DNA of 64,000 nucleotides, from assembly GCF_019056515.1 (NCBI RefSeq), contig NZ_CP064873.1, positions 1,488,001 to 1,552,000 of the forward strand. The letters are read 5' to 3'. Origin of the DNA: Microbacterium paraoxydans. GTDB taxonomy: Bacteria; Actinomycetota; Actinomycetes; Actinomycetales; Microbacteriaceae. Positions 7,085 to 13,058 of this stretch are shown piece by piece. Made by a program: the position numbers and the translations under genes. The notes below the pieces were generated by a model that worked only from the letters and a program-made list of their open reading frames with translations, was not told the origin of the DNA and searched no databases. Numbering within the stretch: the first letter of the stretch is position 1; every line of letters starts with the position of its first letter.

Positions 7085-7462
7085 GTGGACTCCACCCGCG
7101 AGCCCGGACACGGCACCAACGCCGTCAACCACCGCAACATCGCCCACCTCTGCGTCCAACGCGACCGCGCCGGCCTCCTGCAGCTCGCGGACGTCCTCGC
7201 CGCCCAGACCTTCCCCGACGCCGCTATGCTCGCCGTCGCGCGGAGCTCGTCGACGACCGGCGCGGGGTCTTTCGTGTACCGGTTCCTCGAGCAGACGGCG
7301 TCGAGGCGGATGCTGAGCAGGGTTTCGCGCGAGAGCCGCATGGTGGCCGGGTGTCCTTTCGCCGGCCGAGAGATCTCGAGTCTAGGTGAGACCGCCGACG
7401 GACTGAACGTCGGCGGTCGGGGTGAGGATCGTGATCGTGCATCAGATCATCGACCTGGATAG
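7085..7462 (+). CDS. hypothetical protein, probably chimeric
   Basis: Starts GTG 7085 behind TTGGAGGGC, a good ribosome binding site. The first ~50 residues (VDSTREPGHGTNAVNHRNIA, then a helix with RAGLLQLADVLAAQTFPDAA) look like a real helical domain. Beyond about 7235 the frame runs antisense to what looks like the start of another gene and the sequence turns Ser/Arg-rich, so the native C-terminus has probably been replaced. The stop is TGA at 7460-7462, overlapping the next gene. I do not recognise the family. Confidence 0.4.
   Translation: MDSTREPGHGTNAVNHRNIAHLCVQRDRAGLLQLADVLAAQTFPDAAMLAVARSSSTTGAGSFVYRFLEQTASRRMLSRVSRESRMVAGCPFAGREISSLGETADGLNVGGRGEDRDRASDHRPG
7236..7341 (-). pseudogene. 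5' fragment of an unknown gene
   Basis: From ATG 7341, preceded by AAAGGACACCC, the frame reads MRLSRETLLSIRLDAVCSRN and then RYTKDPAPVVDELR. It looks like the genuine start of a small protein with an N-terminal helix. After ~35 codons, near 7236, the sequence becomes the antisense of the gene at 7085. The frame stays open to 7081 but without coding character. I read this as the head of a truncated gene joined to another truncated gene by deletion. Confidence 0.4.
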
Positions 7463-7604
7463 CGGGGAAGACCGTAATGGGCATCCGCGCGTGGTGTGGA
7501 CGTGTGAATGCGGGAGCAAGGGCTCCGGCGCTACGGAGAAGGCCGCCGCGAGCGGTTGGAAGCGGCATGTCCGCGCTGCCGCTCGCAAGGAGCACTACGG
7601 GTGA
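7422..7604 (+). CDS. 60-residue CxC-motif protein
   Basis: GTG 7422 opens a compact protein: a beta-strand start (RIVIVHQIIDLDSG), then VVWTCECGSKGSGATEKAAA, then a basic C-terminal helix with WKRHVRAAARKEHYG. The CxC pair could be half of a metal site or a redox pair. Alternative starts GTG 7431 and GTG 7437 would shorten it slightly. Small proteins with this WTCECGSKG core occur in actinobacterial phages and prophage-like elements (recalled family resemblance). It is followed after 84 bases by another very small gene. Confidence 0.5.
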   Translation: MRIVIVHQIIDLDSGEDRNGHPRVVWTCECGSKGSGATEKAAASGWKRHVRAAARKEHYG

Positions 7605-7688
7605 GGCCCGAGGTACTGCTTGCGTTCGAGTGGAGCTGGCCGGGACATTTGTCGGAGAAAGGGTGGGCGGATAGGTCCCGAGCTCAGC

Positions 7689-7838
7689 ATGACGCCGGCT
7701 CGTTACTATCAGCTGCTCGTCCGTGCGGCGGAGTCGATCGTCGGGATCGCGGCCGAGCCGCTCACCGCGCGTCGCGTTCGTGAGCTCGGCGCAGTTCGTG
7801 CGGCCGCTCGCGCTCGTCGCACCGGCATGGCTGCGTGA
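7689..7838 (+). CDS. 49-residue basic peptide
   Basis: ATG 7689 to TGA 7838. The sequence starts MTPARYYQLLVRAAESIVGI and ends with an Arg/Ala-rich helix (ARRVRELGAVRAAARARRTG). It is predicted to be fully helical and strongly basic, compatible with nucleic-acid binding. It is the last possible gene before the right attachment site. There is no clear ribosome binding site and no recognised family; it could be a chance frame. Confidence 0.3.
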   Translation: MTPARYYQLLVRAAESIVGIAAEPLTARRVRELGAVRAAARARRTGMAA

Positions 7839-7888
7839 CGTGGCCGCGTGCCGGCATTCTGCCCACCCCCGCCCCCATCGCACGACGT

Positions 7889-7913
7889 AAGCGACCATCG
7901 CTTACCATCGCTT
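7889..7913. repeat. short repeats near the right attachment site
   Basis: CCATCGCTT occurs twice in direct orientation (7895-7903 and 7905-7913). AAGCGA at 7889-7894 forms an inverted repeat with TCGCTT at 7898-7903. Their place, 50 bases inside the right end of the element, fits arm-type integrase or excisionase sites. The surrounding 7839-7962 carries no gene. Confidence 0.35.
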
Positions 7914-7962
7914 TCTCCGCGTGATTCCGCGGGTGCCGAACTGTCATGCGGGGCGAGGCATA

Positions 7963-8020
7963 GTTCGATTCCCCCCAGCTCCACCAGGTCGCTGTCGCAC
8001 AGAACGAGGCCCGCCTCCCT
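7963..8020 (+). repeat. right attachment site (58-bp direct repeat, copy 2)
   Basis: Identical over 58 bases to 3684-3741: the tmRNA 3' end from GTTCGATT through CCA plus 34 downstream bases. Identity stops abruptly on both sides (TA instead of GG upstream, G instead of A downstream), defining the limits of the exchange region. Confidence 0.9.
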
Positions 8021-8043
8021 GGTCATGTATCCGGGGAGGCGGG
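8010..8043 (+). terminator. probable original ssrA terminator
   Basis: CCCGCCTCCC at 8010-8019 pairs with GGGAGGCGGG at 8034-8043, extended by GG/CC across one T-G pair, with an 8-base loop. The left arm is in the repeat and the right arm is chromosomal. Before integration this right arm would have followed ssrA directly. Only a weak T-rich tail (CTTCTTC) follows. Confidence 0.65.
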
Positions 8044-8115
8044 CTTCTTCGTGTCGGGGAACGGGCCGCAGAGACCCCCGCGGGGTCGGAACGTCGAGCT
8101 GGCTACGATGGGAGG

Positions 8116-8625
8116 GTGTCGTCCGAACCCCGCCCGTCCGTGCGGAGTCGGCGGCGCCGCACCGGCTGGCTCGTCGCGGTGATCGCGGTGGTGGTGGCAG
8201 CCGTGCTCCTCGTCGCCGCAGCGGGGGTGCTGGGGCGGAGGGGGGACCTGGTCACGAACGTGACCATCGCGCTGAGCTATGTCGGCGACGACGGGCGGAC
8301 GTACTCGTGTACCTACGACTACAGGACCCCGCACCGCGCGCCGATGCCCCCGGAGATCGCGGAAGAGATGAACGACCGCGATTGGTCTCAGACGGGCCAG
8401 CTCATCTACGAATGGGCGAAGACCCATCTGGCCGAGTCCTGGTCCACAGAGGACGAGCTTCCTGCCGACGACCCCGGATCGACCAGAGCAGACAGCTCGT
8501 GGGCCCTCGCGCTCGACCGCTACATCACCTTCCCACCGTGGACGATCGAGACCGCGGAGGGGCCCGAGTACGCGCTCTGGTGGGAAGCCCGCCGGGGAAG
8601 CGACTGCGAAGACGGCCTGCGATAG
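8116..8625 (+). CDS. membrane-anchored hypothetical protein
   Basis: 169 residues. A basic N-terminus (SVRSRRRRTG) and one transmembrane helix (WLVAVIAVVVAAVLLVAAAGV) are followed by an extracytoplasmic domain with two cysteines (YSCTYDY and SDCEDGLR) that could form a disulfide. This is the type II orientation expected from the positive-inside rule. GTG 8116 is chosen because a TACGAT -10 box ends six bases upstream, indicating a leaderless message. It is the first chromosomal gene after the integrated element and presumably stood beside ssrA before integration. Family unknown. Confidence 0.75.
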   Translation: MSSEPRPSVRSRRRRTGWLVAVIAVVVAAVLLVAAAGVLGRRGDLVTNVTIALSYVGDDGRTYSCTYDYRTPHRAPMPPEIAEEMNDRDWSQTGQLIYEWAKTHLAESWSTEDELPADDPGSTRADSSWALALDRYITFPPWTIETAEGPEYALWWEARRGSDCEDGLR

Positions 8626-8652
8626 GCTCCGCGGCGCGGTGACCGCGATCGA

Positions 8653-8997
8653 CTATGCGGTCACCCAGCGGACGCCGTCGGCGTCGGGGGTGAAGCGGCG
8701 CCCGGCGTCCGTCTCCAGCTCCTCCATGAGCGGGATGATGACGCTCCACAGCGCCCAGTGCTCCGGAGTGCCTTCACCACCTTGTGCCCTCCCTTCCCAC
8801 CGGGCGGCTGCCGGAAGCGGAACGCGGAAGCCGAACCGGGTCCCCGTCGAGTCGGTGACCTCTGCGCTCAGCGACCCCGCTCCGGCCGCCAACTGCGTCA
8901 GGGTGAAATCCCGGGGGACGATGAGTGTTCCCCGCCCACGGTCCCAGGCCTCGCGGACCGCCGTCAGGAACGGCCCCGCGATGATGTCGGTCGTCAT
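8653..8997 (-). CDS. hypothetical protein, 114 residues
   Basis: A soluble protein starting MTTDIIAGPFLTAVREAWDR, with mixed alpha/beta character, an RFGFRVPLPAAARWEGRAQGG segment shortened here to its core, and an Asp/Glu-rich C-terminus ending GVRWVTA. There is no signal, membrane segment or recognised motif. The start ATG 8997 has an excellent site, GGGAAGGAGAC, seven bases upstream. It converges with the membrane protein gene. The 213 bases from 8998 to 9210 upstream of it carry no recognisable gene, only the divergent promoter regions. Confidence 0.65.
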   Translation of the reverse strand: MTTDIIAGPFLTAVREAWDRGRGTLIVPRDFTLTQLAAGAGSLSAEVTDSTGTRFGFRVPLPAAARWEGRAQGGEGTPEHWALWSVIIPLMEELETDAGRRFTPDADGVRWVTA

Positions 8998-9210
8998 CAG
9001 AAGTCTCCTTCCCCGATCGGCGGGACAGCGCCCGCCCGTTCGACTCCCTCACCGCGATGATCGCAGGCGCGAGGGCCGGGTGTCCGTCCCCTCTTCGGGG
9101 GACGCGAACGGATCTGCGGTCGCGTACGACCGATCCGGCGCGGGCGCAAGGGGGTCGGAGACGAGCGGCATCGCGCGCTACCAATGGGATTCACGACGAA
9201 GGGAGACGCC

Positions 9211-9438
9211 ATGCCGAAGGGCGATGTCGACACGTTCCACCAGGAAGGCGGCTGGTTCAATCGCGTCCAGGGCGAGGTGAACACGTTCAGCGGGCCGCAT
9301 GACACGAAGGACGAGGCGGTCGGCGTCGGGCGTGAGACCGCTCGGGCGCGTCAGGTCGAGCACCTCATCCGACGGGAGGACGGCACGATCGGGGAGCGGA
9401 ACAGCTACGGCAACGACCCGAGGGACGTCCGCGGCTGA
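9211..9438 (+). CDS. DUF2188-like small protein
   Basis: 75 residues. The core KGDVDTFHQEGGWFNRVQGE with DTKDEAVGVGRETARARQVE fits the DUF2188 fold: a small beta sheet with a helix, seen in short actinobacterial and phage proteins, and the C-terminal IRREDGTIGERNSYGNDP is typical. ATG 9211 is preferred over the in-frame upstream ATG at 9184 because GAAGGGAGAC sits at the right distance. Function is unknown; relatives are often annotated as stress-associated or without function. Confidence 0.7.
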   Translation: MPKGDVDTFHQEGGWFNRVQGEVNTFSGPHDTKDEAVGVGRETARARQVEHLIRREDGTIGERNSYGNDPRDVRG

Positions 9439-9505
9439 GACGCGGGTGGGGAGGCGTGGCATGACGGCCCTGGTGGCGGAGTCGGGCGAGGCCTACCATT
9501 CGCAC

Positions 9506-9820
9506 ATGGGGTTCATCATGTACGACAGCACGAGCCAGCTCCACATCGAGGACCGCGCGCTCGCGCACCTCAAGGTCGTGATCGCGACGAAGCTCCGACG
9601 CAACGAGAGCTTCACGGTGTCGTGGACCCACCCCGAGGGCGATGCGTACGGACGCTCCACGATCTGGCTGCATCCGTCGATCCCGCTGCGCTTCACGTTC
9701 GAAGGGCGGGAGCCGCCCAAGCTGAACCCGAAGTGGATCGACGACCTCATGCAATCGGCGAACTCCACCGGAGGCATCACGCTCGTCGACGAGATCGTCC
9801 AAGGCTCCACGACCGAGTGA
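9506..9820 (+). CDS. small protein, DUF7882-type, paralogue of the 12573 gene
   Basis: 104 residues: YDSTSQLHIEDRALAHLKVV, TKLRRNESFTVSW, a central STIWLHPSIPLRF strand, and PKLNPKWIDDLMQSANSTGG near the end. The same blocks, in the same order, occur in the protein at 12573-12914 (IEDRALTHIQLVMTAKLRRG, TTVWIHAGSSL, VNRAWIEALAFTANAPSG). The two are therefore paralogues lying 3 kb apart in opposite orientation. I recall this as the DUF7882 family of Microbacteriaceae; its role is not known. It is followed at once by a strong terminator hairpin. Confidence 0.75.
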   Translation: MGFIMYDSTSQLHIEDRALAHLKVVIATKLRRNESFTVSWTHPEGDAYGRSTIWLHPSIPLRFTFEGREPPKLNPKWIDDLMQSANSTGGITLVDEIVQGSTTE

Positions 9821-9825
9821 CATGG

Positions 9826-9860
9826 CAGGAGCCCCGCCTCTTCGCGAGGCGGGGCTCCTG
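9826..9860. terminator. strong hairpin between convergent genes
   Basis: CAGGAGCCCCGCCTC (9826-9840) and its exact complement (9846-9860) form a 15-bp stem with a 5-base loop. It lies six bases after the stop of the 9506 gene and 17 bases after the end of the minus-strand gene at 9878, so it can serve both. Confidence 0.8.
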
Positions 9861-9877
9861 GCATCCGGACGAGCGGC

Positions 9878-10051
9878 TCAGTGCGAGCGGTCCGGGTCTT
9901 CGGCGCGCACGTCGTCGCCGTCGTCGTCCGAGTCCGTGGGCGGAACGGTGCGCGGCTCGCCCTTGTTGTCCTCGGCGCCGAGGTTGTCGTTCTCCTCGGG
10001 GCCGGGGGAGGGCTCGGTGCTGATGTCGTTGCGGTCGCTGTCGTTACCCAT
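9878..10051 (-). CDS. 57-residue highly acidic protein
   Basis: Translates from ATG 10051 as MGNDSDRNDISTEPSPGPEE and ends DGDDVRAEDPDRSH. It is rich in Asp, Glu, Asn, Pro and Gly with almost no hydrophobic residues, so it should be unstructured. The ribosome binding site GAGGAAAGGA lies at a good distance, and the terminator at 9826-9860 follows the stop, which supports a real gene. Function cannot be inferred; very acidic disordered peptides of this sort appear in many Microbacterium genomes (recalled). Confidence 0.6.
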   Translation of the reverse strand: MGNDSDRNDISTEPSPGPEENDNLGAEDNKGEPRTVPPTDSDDDGDDVRAEDPDRSH

Positions 10052-10145
10052 GCGCATTCCTTTCCTCGACGGATGTCACCAGCCTCGTCCGTCTGCGGCC
10101 TCAGGCCCAGCGGCTTGACAACACCAGCCCGAGTGGTGTGCGGCG

Positions 10146-10694
10146 TCAGCGCTGTCCCTCGATGAGGAGGAGCCCCTGCTTCGTGTCGGCGACCTTCACC
10201 CAGCCGTCCCCGAAGAGATACGTCATGCCGTACCCGTCCTCGTCCGTGCTCATGGCGAACTGCGGGTCCTCGGTGACGTACGTGCCCTGAGCGTCTTCCT
10301 CGCTCCGCCACCCCTCCTCCTCGAGCCCCGCCTGTGCGCGCTCCGCCTCCTCGGCGGACAGGGGGGACCAGCCGTACATCTGACCGTGGTCCGAGGGCAC
10401 GCTGAAGTCCGCCCAGAAGCAGAGGAGTCCCTGCGTCAGCTCGACGTCCCCGACGCGGAACTCGCGTGGCTCTGCCGTCCAGCCGGCGTCGGTGAGGGCC
10501 GCGACGGTGCCTTCGGAGATCATCGACTCGCACGTGAGCTCGTCCCCGCCCGGTGTCGCGCTCGCGCCGCCGTCTCCCGTGGGAGCAGCCGAGCCCGGCG
10601 CCGACGGCTCAGGGGGGCCGCCACCCGTGCACGCCGTCAGGGCGGCTCCCGCGAGCACGAGACCGGTCAGGATCGCGAGTCGTCGGGTGGTCAT
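10146..10694 (-). CDS. lipoprotein of unknown function
   Basis: 182 residues. A signal peptide with basic start (MTTRRLA), hydrophobic core and lipobox LTAC gives a lipidated Cys22 on the outer face of the membrane. A Gly/Pro/Ser-rich linker (about 23-50) and then a globular domain follow. The domain includes CESMISEGTVAALTDAGW and a strand-rich end (MTYLFGDGWVKVADTKQGL). Two further cysteines may form a disulfide. Upstream of the start, GGCCACGATG offers little ribosome binding signal. It ends 16 bases upstream (in its own direction) of nothing recognisable; the 10052-10145 gap is empty. Confidence 0.8.
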   Translation of the reverse strand: MTTRRLAILTGLVLAGAALTACTGGGPPEPSAPGSAAPTGDGGASATPGGDELTCESMISEGTVAALTDAGWTAEPREFRVGDVELTQGLLCFWADFSVPSDHGQMYGWSPLSAEEAERAQAGLEEEGWRSEEDAQGTYVTEDPQFAMSTDEDGYGMTYLFGDGWVKVADTKQGLLLIEGQR

Positions 10695-10710
10695 CGTGGC
10701 CTCGGGGTAG

Positions 10711-11508
10711 TCAGTCGTGCAGGAGACGGAGGAACTCGTCGTGAAGGGTGCCGTTGGTAGCGAGTGTCGAGCGGGCGGAGATCGTCTCGGAGCCGTCGAA
10801 TGCCGTCATGCGCCCACCGGCCTCATTCACGATCGCCACAGCCGCTGCGATGTCGTACTCCTTCACATCGAACTCCGCGACCGCCTCCAGTCGCCCTTCG
10901 GCGAGGAGCATGTAGGCGTAGACGTCGCCGTACGCCCGATCGCGCCAGACGTGCGCGCTCAGGCGCAGCAGGGCATCCAGCTGCCCGGCGTCACGCCACT
11001 GCGCGATGCTCTGGAAGCTCACGCTGGCCTCGTCCAGCGAGGAGACGGTGGAGGTGGCGAGACGGCGCTCGTTGCGGTCGCTGACGGTCCAGGCGCCATG
11101 TCCGGCCGCCGCCCACCAGCGTCGACCGAGGGCGGGCATGCTGACCACGCCGACGCGCGGCACGCCGTCGATCGCGAGGGCGATCATCGTGCCCCACAGC
11201 GGGACACCGCGGAGGAAGTTCGCGGTGCCGTCGATCGGGTCGATGATCCACTGCCGGGCGGTGCTGCCCTGAGCGCCGAATTCTTCGCCGAAGATGCCGT
11301 CGTCGGGACGTTCCTCCTCGAGGATCCGGCGGATCGCCCGCTCCGTCGCCAGGTCGGCGTCCGTCACGTGCGAGTGGTCCGCCTTCGTGGAGATCTCCAG
11401 GTCGGCGGCGTCGAAACGCGGGAGCGACTGGGCATCCGCGGCGTCGGCTAGGCGGAGGGCGAGCTGGAGATCGGCGCGCAGGTCGGCGGCGTCGGGAGTG
11501 GCGGTCAC
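10711..11508 (-). CDS. hisN: inositol-phosphatase-family phosphatase, HisN-like
   Basis: 265 residues of the Mg-dependent inositol monophosphatase fold. GEEFG at 74-78 and IIDPIDGTANF (88-98) supply the metal-binding Glu and Asp residues; a C-terminal DVKEYDIAAA supplies the third Asp. Actinobacteria use this family as histidinol-phosphate phosphatase, the role usually given to close relatives with this length. Inositol or other sugar phosphates remain possible. The GTG at 11508 is chosen because TATCCT at 11515-11520 (minus) ends six bases before it, a leaderless arrangement. It is separated by 16 bases from the lipoprotein gene downstream, so the two may be co-transcribed. Confidence 0.82.
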   Translation of the reverse strand: MTATPDAADLRADLQLALRLADAADAQSLPRFDAADLEISTKADHSHVTDADLATERAIRRILEEERPDDGIFGEEFGAQGSTARQWIIDPIDGTANFLRGVPLWGTMIALAIDGVPRVGVVSMPALGRRWWAAAGHGAWTVSDRNERRLATSTVSSLDEASVSFQSIAQWRDAGQLDALLRLSAHVWRDRAYGDVYAYMLLAEGRLEAVAEFDVKEYDIAAAVAIVNEAGGRMTAFDGSETISARSTLATNGTLHDEFLRLLHD

Positions 11509-11663
11509 GCTCTCAGGATAGTCGCCGCCCCGACGGCGCCCGCAGAGACCATCGGCCAGGATGAGGGGGCGAAACGCCCGAGCCACGCCCGGGCCGCGCT
11601 GGATTTCGTGTCGGCGCCAACCGCTGGTAATGTAATTCCTCGGTCGGGGTTATCCCGGGCCAC

Positions 11664-11736
11664 GCACCTCTAGCTCAATCGGCAGAGCAACTGACTCTTA
11701 ATCAGTGGGTTCAGGGTTCAAGTCCCTGGGGGTGCA
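11664..11736 (+). tRNA. tRNA-Lys (anticodon CTT)
   Basis: 73 bases forming a full cloverleaf. The acceptor GCACCTC pairs with GGGGTGC with discriminator A. The D loop is TAGCTCAATCGGCAGAGC, the anticodon loop CTCTTAA is closed by ACTGA/TCAGT, and the T arm carries GGTTCAAGTCC. CCA is not encoded. A T-tailed hairpin follows nine bases later. Confidence 0.95.
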
Positions 11737-11744
11737 CGGAACAA

Positions 11745-11777
11745 GCCTCAGAGATCTCGCCATCTCCGGGGCTTTTT
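11745..11777 (+). terminator. tRNA-Lys terminator
   Basis: GCCTCAGAGAT (11745-11755) pairs with ATCTCCGGGGC (11762-11772) with one mismatch and one T-G pair, followed by TTTTT. It ends the tRNA transcript. The following bases up to 11933 show no gene. Confidence 0.8.
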
Positions 11778-11933
11778 CTCTGCCTGTTTCGGGGCTGGAT
11801 CGCTCAGGGCGGGATCGAAACCGTGCCTCTCGCGGCCGGGAGAGGCACCTTTTCGAACCGGCATGGGGCGGAGGCGACGACCTGCCGACGCGGGGATCGG
11901 AAACGCGCGCTGTGGCGGCGGGTGGCGCGCGCG

Positions 11934-12209
11934 TCAGGCCCGGCGGACCGAGAGCAGCTGCCAGCCCTCCGGGACCTTCGCCTCGATGCCCGCCATGTCC
12001 TCGGCCTCGATCTGCTCGACGCCGTCGACGCGCTGGAACGTCCCCGTGGCCTCCATCTTCGCCTCACCCTTGAGCATGCGCACCGGGGCGGAAGTGAGCG
12101 CGTAGCCCGGCTCACGATGAGCATCGAGCTGGGCGTGGACGTCTTCGAGGGATGTCCCGGTGACGTCGACGGTCATGGATCCTCGGGGGCGGATGAGGGC
12201 GACAAGCAT
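11934..12209 (-). CDS. hypothetical protein, 91 residues
   Basis: A small soluble alpha/beta protein: VALIRPRGSMTVDVTGTSLE, a helix (DVHAQLDAHREPGYAL), and strands ending EGWQLLSVRRA. The in-frame ATG at 12176 is a possible later start. The ATG at 12209 is preferred because TAGACT (12216-12221, minus) ends six bases before it, as in many leaderless genes here. It has no close neighbour on its strand within a short distance and no recognised domain. Function unknown. Confidence 0.65.
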   Translation of the reverse strand: MLVALIRPRGSMTVDVTGTSLEDVHAQLDAHREPGYALTSAPVRMLKGEAKMEATGTFQRVDGVEQIEAEDMAGIEAKVPEGWQLLSVRRA

Positions 12210-12238
12210 CCGTCCAGTCTACGAGCGGACCGTGCTGC

Positions 12239-12490
12239 TCAGAGATCCCAGTCGAGCGTGGAGCGCACGTCGATGGGGGCGTCGTGGCCGGCGTCCTCGC
12301 GGATCAGGTAGACGACGACACGCGACTGCGCGGTGATGAGCACGCTCGTCAGAGCGTCGCCGGTCGCCAAGTCGATGAACGTCGGTTGCGAGCGCGCCGC
12401 TGCCTCGATCCGAGACATGAGGTCCGCGACATCCGTGCTGCGAGGCAGGAGGAAGTCGTGCCCATCGATCTCGATGTGCGTCGTCGTCAT
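12239..12490 (-). CDS. hypothetical protein, 83 residues
   Basis: Starts MTTTHIEIDGHDFLLPRSTD, then a helix with VADLMSRIEAAARSQ, then strands with SVLITAQSRVVVYLIRED. It looks like a compact alpha/beta fold, perhaps related to the family-type small proteins around it. ATG 12490 is used; ATG 12508 (adding MGNQTG) has a GTGGAG tract before it and is an equal candidate. It is followed 29 bases downstream by the previous small gene on the same strand. No function can be assigned. Confidence 0.6.
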   Translation of the reverse strand: MTTTHIEIDGHDFLLPRSTDVADLMSRIEAAARSQPTFIDLATGDALTSVLITAQSRVVVYLIREDAGHDAPIDVRSTLDWDL

Positions 12491-12572
12491 TCCCGTCTGG
12501 TTCCCCATGGGCTCCACGGTACGAACCACCTCGATCCCCGACAAGAGGGGTTGAACCCTGTCGACCCTCGTG

Positions 12573-12914
12573 TTAGGAGCGGGTGAGCGCGCTCTCGCTG
12601 CCGTCCGGCTGCTGCTGGTCCGCAGGCTCGGGGACGAGGTACAGACCGCTCGGGGCGTTGGCGGTGAATGCGAGGGCCTCGATCCAGGCGCGGTTGACGC
12701 TGGGCTGGCGACTGCCGTGGTACTTGTAAACCAGCGAGCTTCCGGCATGGATCCAGACCGTCGTGCGGCCGCCGCCCATGCTGACGTCGTCCTTCCAGGT
12801 GAAGCCGAAGGGCTCGCCACGGCGGAGCTTCGCGGTCATGACCAGCTGGATGTGAGTGAGAGCGCGGTCTTCGATGTCGACCTTGACGCTGTTCTCGTAG
12901 ATGAACTTGCCCAT
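12573..12914 (-). CDS. small protein, DUF7882-type, paralogue of the 9506 gene
   Basis: 113 residues starting MGKFIYENSVKVDIEDRALT. The blocks TAKLRRGEPFGFTWKDD, GRTTVWIHAGSSLVYKYHGS and NRAWIEALAFTANAPSGLY correspond one by one to the protein at 9506-9820. The start ATG 12914 has GAAGGGAG at a good distance. The C-terminal tail (EPADQQQPDGSESALTRS) is disordered and absent from the paralogue. It is likely cytoplasmic; role unknown. The 144 bases between it and the SRAP gene hold no gene. Confidence 0.75.
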   Translation of the reverse strand: MGKFIYENSVKVDIEDRALTHIQLVMTAKLRRGEPFGFTWKDDVSMGGGRTTVWIHAGSSLVYKYHGSRQPSVNRAWIEALAFTANAPSGLYLVPEPADQQQPDGSESALTRS

Positions 12915-13058
12915 CGCAAGACTCCCTTCTCTCCACGGGAACCTGTGCCAAGAGGCGCGGCCGGGGTGACCGCTGGTGTGGGGTGTGCTCAGCGTTTCAC
13001 ACATCCGCCCGATCTCCTATCCCACGGGGTGTCGTGCGTCCGCGCGTGTCGCCGCGTT

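Larger units (their letters stand above)
3742..7962. mobile_element. tmRNA-integrated genomic element, decayed
   Basis: The DNA between the two 58-bp repeats is 4,221 bp, a 4,279-bp repeat unit. It carries an integrase remnant next to ssrA pointing back toward the attachment site, as expected for this class. The other genes are short HTH or zinc-motif genes of phage/ICE type and two single-pass membrane proteins. No replication, conjugation or structural phage gene is visible. The integrase lacks its N-terminal and most of its catalytic part, one cargo gene is frameshifted, and two points show gene fragments abutting in opposite orientation. It is probably an immobile remnant or a satellite that needs an integrase in trans. 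Confidence 0.85.

Noticed and set aside
7224..7898. A 224-codon minus-strand frame in the element
   Set aside because: Low-complexity Arg/Ser/Thr translation and overlap with two better plus-strand small genes; only the short head at 7236-7341 in another frame looks coding.
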